Part shown: positions 14,207 to 18,075 of the stretch, piece after piece
Layout: every line of letters starts with the position of its first letter
Position numbering within the stretch: position 1 is the first letter of the stretch
Assembly (NCBI GenBank): GCA_021785055.1
Contig: JAJYGS010000058.1
Span: 1 to 18,075 of the forward strand
DNA from: Nitrospirota bacterium
GTDB lineage: Bacteria; Nitrospirota; JACRHJ01
DNA length: 18,075 nucleotides
Direction: 5' to 3'
Notes under the pieces: model-generated
The model's input: the letters and a program-made list of their open reading frames with translations, nothing else
Database searches by the model: none
Told to the model about the DNA's origin: nothing
Made by a program: the position numbers and the translations under genes

Positions 14207-14488
14207 ATGAGACTCACAGGCCAACAGATCCGTTTGGTTTCGGAAGACGTCGTGAAAGAGGCCGTCCGGCGGAAGGTCGTCAGGCTCCTCGTGCCGGAGG
14301 ATGAGGCCTTCGCCCTCGTCGAGAAGGCGATAACCGAAGATTTGATGGTGGAAGACCGCCTAAACGAGGAAGTGAAGGACATCCTGAAGCAGTACGAGCG
14401 CGAGATAGAGCAGGGACGCGCGGACTACAAGACCATGTTCGACCTTGTCAAAAAGAAGCTCGTCCGCGAGCGCGGGCTGGTGCTCTGA
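14207..14488 (+). CDS. DUF507 family protein (first of a tandem pair)
   Basis: 93-residue, charged, helical protein of DUF507, a small family found in Nitrospirota, Desulfobacterota and Aquificota, function unknown. It begins MRLTGQQIRLVSEDVVKEAV, matching the family N-terminus (MRL..K...), which supports the ATG at 14207 although no Shine-Dalgarno site precedes it. The remainder is long amphipathic helix with many Glu/Arg/Lys (YEREIEQGRADYKTMFDLVKKKL). No TM segment or signal. Its stop TGA shares its last base with the ATG of a second DUF507 gene, so the two paralogs are made together and may form a heterodimer. Confidence 0.88.
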   Translation: MRLTGQQIRLVSEDVVKEAVRRKVVRLLVPEDEAFALVEKAITEDLMVEDRLNEEVKDILKQYEREIEQGRADYKTMFDLVKKKLVRERGLVL

Positions 14489-14769
14489 TGAGAATCTCCG
14501 AAGACAAGATAGCGCACCTCTCGCACATAGTCTTCGACGCCCTTGTCAAGACAAAGGCCGCGGAAGCCCTGGAAGAAGACGCGAAGGTACGGCGCGAGCT
14601 TAAACAGGCTATCGCCAAGTCCCTGAAAGGCGAGGAGGAACTGGAAGAGACCGTCAGGAAAAAAGTCCTCTCCTACTCCCGGAAGGTACAGGAAGGAAGC
14701 CAGGAATGGGACATACTCTTCCGGAAGCATTACCAGGAGGAGCTTAAGAAAAAGGGCAGGCTGCCGTAA
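14488..14769 (+). CDS. DUF507 family protein (second of a tandem pair)
   Basis: 93 residues, same length and layout as its upstream neighbour: MRISEDKIAHLSHIVFDAL at the start, a charged helical middle, and an end in SQEWDILFRKHYQEELKKKG corresponding to RADYKTMFDLVKKKL of the first copy. Diverged paralog from tandem duplication. The ATG overlaps the preceding TGA by one base; translation probably depends on coupling. Function unknown. Confidence 0.88.
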   Translation: MRISEDKIAHLSHIVFDALVKTKAAEALEEDAKVRRELKQAIAKSLKGEEELEETVRKKVLSYSRKVQEGSQEWDILFRKHYQEELKKKGRLP

Positions 14770-14787
14770 AATACGAGGTGTCCGCAC

Positions 14788-16881
14788 TTGCCAAGCTTAG
14801 CCGGTTCCGGCGGTTTCTTACGTAAAAACTACCTGGCGGTCTTTGTCTTCCTCGCATATGCCGGGGCCGCCACAATCCCTTTCATGGGGCTTGGGTGGGA
14901 TTCGCCGTTCCTCGTTTTCTGGGCCGCACTGCTTTTAATCATTCTCTCCGTAAGCTTCATAAAACTACTCCAACCCGCCGGGGCTCAGGCAGCCTCTGAC
15001 CTCAGCTTCGTCATCTCGCTCGTGCTGACGCTCGATTTATTCTCCGTCCTGCTCGGTCCGGAGAACCACTGGCTCCAGCCGATGAACTATGTCCTGATAG
15101 CCCTCTGCGCGGTATACTACTCGCTCGGCTTTAATTTCCTGGTCGCAGCTTTCATCTTCGTCCTTCAGCTCTCAAACGCGCTCTCCGCCGGGGCCGCGCC
15201 AAAACCCATGGCCGGACTTGCAGTCTTCGGCGCATATCTCCTGGGGACGGCGATTATCCTCGGCAGGCTCTTTCAGTCCGAGCAGAAGAAGAAGGAAAAG
15301 GCGATGCTCGCCGTGCGCAGGCTGCACGAGGGCGCGGCCGGCATGGCCGACGGGGCGGACAGGCAGCTTTCGTCCATCTCGCCGCAGGGACGCCTGTCCA
15401 ATCTCGTGGAAGGCGCGGCGGAGCTCGACATGGTGCTCGAAGAGCTCTTAAGGACAATCAGGGCATCCATCCCCTGCGACAACGCCCTTATTTTCATGCC
15501 TACGGAGGATGCCGAAAAGCTCTATCTACGGCTGTATACCGGGGACGCCGGCCTGTCGGAGACCCCTGAAATCGCCATAGGCCAGGGGCTTGTCGGCTGG
15601 GTGGCGAAGGAGAAGAAGGCGGTGCTGGTGAAAGAGGGGGCGCACGGCCTCGGATACTTAAGCGACGAGCGGGATGCCGGCGCATTCCTGGCCGCGCCGA
15701 TAATGAACGGAGGATTCCTTGAGGGCGTCATCGCGCTCGACGGCGCCGCAGAGACGTTTGCGGAAAAGGACAGGGAAAGCCTTGCCGGGTTTGCGTCCCT
15801 CGCCCTTCACATCCTGAAAAACGCAAGGGCGTACCGACGGGTGGACATGTCGGCGAAGGAGTCCGAGGCCCTGCACCGGATAAGCGCGGAGTTGTCTTCG
15901 AGCCTCGACCTGAAGACCATACTTGAGAAGCTTGCGACGCTCTCGCGAGAGATAATAGCCTACGACTACCTGACAATCTCGCTCGTCGAGGGGACGGATT
16001 TTGCCGTCTTCAGGACGCTCAAGGGCTACGACGGGCTCAAGGTCCCGGAGGAGCCCGTGCCTCTCGCAAAGAGCCTGCTTGGGTGGATAGTCGAAACCCG
16101 GCAGGAGCTCTTCTTCACCGACCTCGACCAGCGGGCCCAGAAGCTCCCGGTATTCCCGAACGGCCTTCTCAAGACCGACTTCCGCTCGTTTCTCGGCATA
16201 CCCTTCCTAAGCCGCGACTCCTGCCTTGGCGTCTTCACGATTGCCATGCGTGCGCCCGGCGCGATAACGCAATGCCAGCACAATACGCTTTCCGTCATCG
16301 CAAACCAGGTGGCCGTCAACATTGCCAACGCCAACCTCCATCACCTGATGAAGAAGATGGCGACGACCGACGGGCTTACGGGGCTTACGAACCACAGGAC
16401 TTTCCAGGAAAAGGCCGACCTGGAGTTCGACAGGGCCCTGAGATACCCGGAGCCTATCGCGATACTACTATTCGACATCGACCACTTCAAAAAAATAAAC
16501 GACACCTACGGCCATCCGGTCGGGGACGCAGTGCTGAGGAAGATTGCGGCACTCCTCAGGGATACGGTGCGGACGGTGGACATTGCGGCCCGTTACGGCG
16601 GCGAAGAATTCGTGGCTCTCCTCATAAACACTGATATAAAGGGCGCGTCCCTGATGGCCGAGAGAATACGCGCAGACATCGAGAAGAGCCGGTTCGTCCT
16701 GGACGGCACGAGAATACCCGTAACCGTGAGCGTCGGTTACGCCGTCTTCCCCGAAGACGCGAAGGATAAGGGCGGACTCATAGAGAAGGCCGACCAGTCC
16801 CTCTACGCCGCGAAGAACGGCGGCAGGAACCAGTGCCGTTCCTACCGTGAACTGACCGGGGCGGCGTCTCCTTCGCGTTAG
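14788..16881 (+). CDS. Membrane diguanylate cyclase, TM-GAF-GAF-GGDEF
   Basis: 697-residue signalling enzyme making cyclic di-GMP from two GTP. Residues about 15-170 form five or six TM helices; a short coiled linker (QSEQKKKEKAML) follows; GAF1 about 210-340 (IGQGLVGWVAKEKKAVLV); GAF2 about 360-525 (LAKSLLGWIVETRQELFFTD); GGDEF about 535-690 with DGLTGLTNHRTF, FDIDHFKKINDTYGHPVGD, the active-site GGEEF (604-608) and an intact inhibitory RxxD (RTVD, 595-598). So it should be catalytically active and subject to product inhibition. The start is a TTG at 14788: it is the only start codon between the in-frame stop of the previous gene and the first TM helix, with GAGGTG nine bases upstream. The gene is in the DUF507 operon, 18 bases downstream. 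Confidence 0.93.
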   Translation: MPSLAGSGGFLRKNYLAVFVFLAYAGAATIPFMGLGWDSPFLVFWAALLLIILSVSFIKLLQPAGAQAASDLSFVISLVLTLDLFSVLLGPENHWLQPMNYVLIALCAVYYSLGFNFLVAAFIFVLQLSNALSAGAAPKPMAGLAVFGAYLLGTAIILGRLFQSEQKKKEKAMLAVRRLHEGAAGMADGADRQLSSISPQGRLSNLVEGAAELDMVLEELLRTIRASIPCDNALIFMPTEDAEKLYLRLYTGDAGLSETPEIAIGQGLVGWVAKEKKAVLVKEGAHGLGYLSDERDAGAFLAAPIMNGGFLEGVIALDGAAETFAEKDRESLAGFASLALHILKNARAYRRVDMSAKESEALHRISAELSSSLDLKTILEKLATLSREIIAYDYLTISLVEGTDFAVFRTLKGYDGLKVPEEPVPLAKSLLGWIVETRQELFFTDLDQRAQKLPVFPNGLLKTDFRSFLGIPFLSRDSCLGVFTIAMRAPGAITQCQHNTLSVIANQVAVNIANANLHHLMKKMATTDGLTGLTNHRTFQEKADLEFDRALRYPEPIAILLFDIDHFKKINDTYGHPVGDAVLRKIAALLRDTVRTVDIAARYGGEEFVALLINTDIKGASLMAERIRADIEKSRFVLDGTRIPVTVSVGYAVFPEDAKDKGGLIEKADQSLYAAKNGGRNQCRSYRELTGAASPSR

Positions 16882-16883
16882 TC

Positions 16884-16979
16884 TGTCATTCTGAGGCGTC
16901 AGCCGAAGAATCCACAGTAGGTTTTTGAATGTATTTCTGAAAAGTCAACTTTGGATTCTTCGCTTCGCTCAGAATGACA
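16884..16979. repeat. MITE-like palindromic intergenic repeat
   Basis: 96-bp element with imperfect terminal inverted repeats of about 30 bp: left TGTCATTCTGAGGCGTCAGC plus CGAAGAATCCA, right TGGATTCTTCGCTTCGCTCA plus GAATGACA. The TGTCATTCTGAG...GAAGAATCC ends are a widely dispersed bacterial repeat type. It starts three bases after the stop of the diguanylate cyclase gene and may also act as a transcript 3' hairpin. Confidence 0.85.
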
Positions 16980-16987
16980 TCTTGCGC

Positions 16988-17016
16988 TTGACGCCCATCT
17001 CTTTGTCATATAACAT
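16988..17016 (+). promoter_or_regulatory. Promoter of the acyl-CoA synthetase gene
   Basis: TTGACG (16988-16993), 17 bases, TAACAT (17011-17016); an alternative -10 is TATAAC (17009-17014) with a 15-base spacer. Either one puts the start at 17020-17024, on the double ATG of the gene. No ribosome site lies in the space. Confidence 0.5.
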
Positions 17017-17019
17017 CTA

Positions 17020-18075
17020 ATGATGACCCCCGGATTGCTGCACAAATTCTTCAACCCCTCCTCCGTGGCCGTGATAGGCGCATCGAGAGACGCGGCGAAG
17101 GTCGGCCACAGTATCCTCGGCAACCTCAAGCACAACGGCTACCCGGGAAAGCTCTATCCAGTCAACCCGAACGCCAGAATAATACTCGGCCTTAAAACAT
17201 ACCCGGACGTCTTAAGCATCCGCGAGGCCGTAGACCTCGCCGTAATCGCGGTGCCCGCCAGGTTCGTCCTGGACTCCGTCCGTGAGTGCGCCGGTAAGGG
17301 TATCAAGGCCGCGATTGTCATCACCGCCGGCTTCAAGGAGACGGGAGAGGAAGGGCATATCCTTGAGCGGCAGGTTCTCGAAGCCGCCGCAGCCGGAGGC
17401 GTCCGCATACTCGGGCCGAACTGCCTTGGGTTAATCAACACGACAAACGGCCTGAACGCCTCCTTCGCGCCGCTTATGCCAAGGAAAGGGAGCATCGCGT
17501 TTTTTTCGCAGTCCGGCGCGCTCTGCACGGCAATACTCGACTGGTCTTTGGTGCGCGGCGTGGGGTTCTCCAAGTTCGTCTCGCTCGGCAACAAGTCCGA
17601 CATAAGCGAACTGGACCTGCTGGAATACCTTGCGGACGACCGTGAGACGCGCGTCATCCTGGGCTATATCGAGGGAATGGCAAATGGCCGCAAGTTCATG
17701 GAGAAGGCGGCGGAGGCGGTGCAGAAAAAACCGCTCGTGGTAATGAAGGGCGGCGGCACCGCCGCCGGAGCAAGGGCCGCGTCTTCTCATACCGGATCGC
17801 TCGCAGGCTCGGAGAAGGCCTTCGACGCGGCCTTCAGGCAGACCGGTGTCCTGCGCGCGCATACGATAGAGGACCTGTTCAACTTCGCGCTTGCGTTTGC
17901 CGATAACCCGATCCCGGAAGGGCCGGGGCTGTGCATCGTGACAAACGCGGGCGGCCCCGGCATAATCGCGGCGGACGCATGCGAGCGCTCTACGGCGAGG
18001 ATGGCGGAGCTCTCGTCCGGCACGGTCTCTTCGCTTCGCAAGAGCCTCCCGCCGACGGCTGGATTTTATAACCCT
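17020..18075 (+). CDS. ADP-forming (NDP-forming) acyl-CoA synthetase, 5' part
   Basis: First 352 codons of an acetyl-/acyl-CoA synthetase of the ADP-forming type, which converts acyl-CoA, ADP and phosphate to acid, CoA and ATP (or the reverse). Residues 1-130 are the CoA-binding Rossmann domain (SVAVIGASRDAAKVGHSILGNL, YPVNPNA), followed by succinyl-CoA-ligase-like domains: AGFKETGEEG, ILGPNCLGLIN, FFSQSGALCTAILDW, and SSHTGSLAGS containing the phosphorylated active-site His (H257 from the first ATG). VTNAGGPGIIAADACE starts the next subdomain. The gene runs off the right edge, so whether a fused ATP-grasp part follows (about 700 residues in full fusions) is not visible. Two ATG codons in a row (17020, 17023) are possible starts. 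Confidence 0.93.
   Translation, partial: MMTPGLLHKFFNPSSVAVIGASRDAAKVGHSILGNLKHNGYPGKLYPVNPNARIILGLKTYPDVLSIREAVDLAVIAVPARFVLDSVRECAGKGIKAAIVITAGFKETGEEGHILERQVLEAAAAGGVRILGPNCLGLINTTNGLNASFAPLMPRKGSIAFFSQSGALCTAILDWSLVRGVGFSKFVSLGNKSDISELDLLEYLADDRETRVILGYIEGMANGRKFMEKAAEAVQKKPLVVMKGGGTAAGARAASSHTGSLAGSEKAFDAAFRQTGVLRAHTIEDLFNFALAFADNPIPEGPGLCIVTNAGGPGIIAADACERSTARMAELSSGTVSSLRKSLPPTAGFYNP

Overview
The window is about 18 kb of GC-rich bacterial DNA (AT-rich only in some gaps). It is densely packed, with one broadly minus-strand half (1-10410) and one plus-strand half (10582-18075), divergent around 10411-10581. The gene content suggests a Gram-negative anaerobe of the Nitrospirota or Desulfobacterota type: an outer-membrane porin with a signal peptide, a NikR with a delta-proteobacterial-style operator, tandem DUF507 genes, UPF0280/FmdE proteins, an ADP-forming acyl-CoA synthetase, and a response regulator with the tryptophan-proline helical repeats common in those phyla. 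This placement is an inference from gene families only.

Minus strand, left to right on the map (reverse of transcription): a partial UbiA-family polyprenyl-phosphate phosphoribosyltransferase-like gene (1-581); a 987-residue in-frame fusion of a response-regulator receiver, a low-complexity acidic linker, 12-residue helical repeats and a GT-C (GT39/ArnT-like) membrane glycosyltransferase (588-3551); a roughly 0.5 kb AT-rich gap with inverted repeats; a DUF4388 protein (4066-4818) overlapping a dGTPase-type HD hydrolase (4803-5837); a cobalt/nickel ECF transporter operon cbiO-cbiQ-small two-TM protein-cbiM (5885-8529); a cobalamin riboswitch with a downstream intrinsic terminator (8554-8945); an outer-membrane porin (9004-9882); and nikR (9991-10410). 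The metal block is internally linked: NikR is encoded just upstream of the porin, a good candidate NikR operator covers the porin -10 region, and the inner-membrane transporter behind it has its own promoter and B12 riboswitch. This suggests outer- and inner-membrane steps of Ni/Co uptake under two different sensors.

Plus strand: a promoter at 10515-10543 drives three translationally coupled genes, UPF0280, FmdE-like and cysteine synthase, followed by an Rrf2/IscR-type Fe-S-ready regulator and a LysR regulator. This looks like a sulfur/cysteine-linked operon, with the first two genes of unknown role. A new promoter at 14171-14198 drives two tandem DUF507 genes and a membrane GAF-GAF-GGDEF diguanylate cyclase. 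A 96-bp MITE-like palindrome (16884-16979) follows, then the N-terminal half of an ADP-forming acyl-CoA synthetase running off the right edge.

The points most worth a second look are: two copies of the same hairpin repeat sitting in the two variable arms of the cobalamin riboswitch; the dual NikR/B12 wiring; the response regulator-glycosyltransferase fusion next to a polyprenyl-phosphate sugar gene; the coupled UPF0280-FmdE-cysteine synthase trio; and three genes (dgt-like, DUF507, acyl-CoA synthetase) whose promoters put the transcription start at or next to the start codon, indicating leaderless mRNAs.
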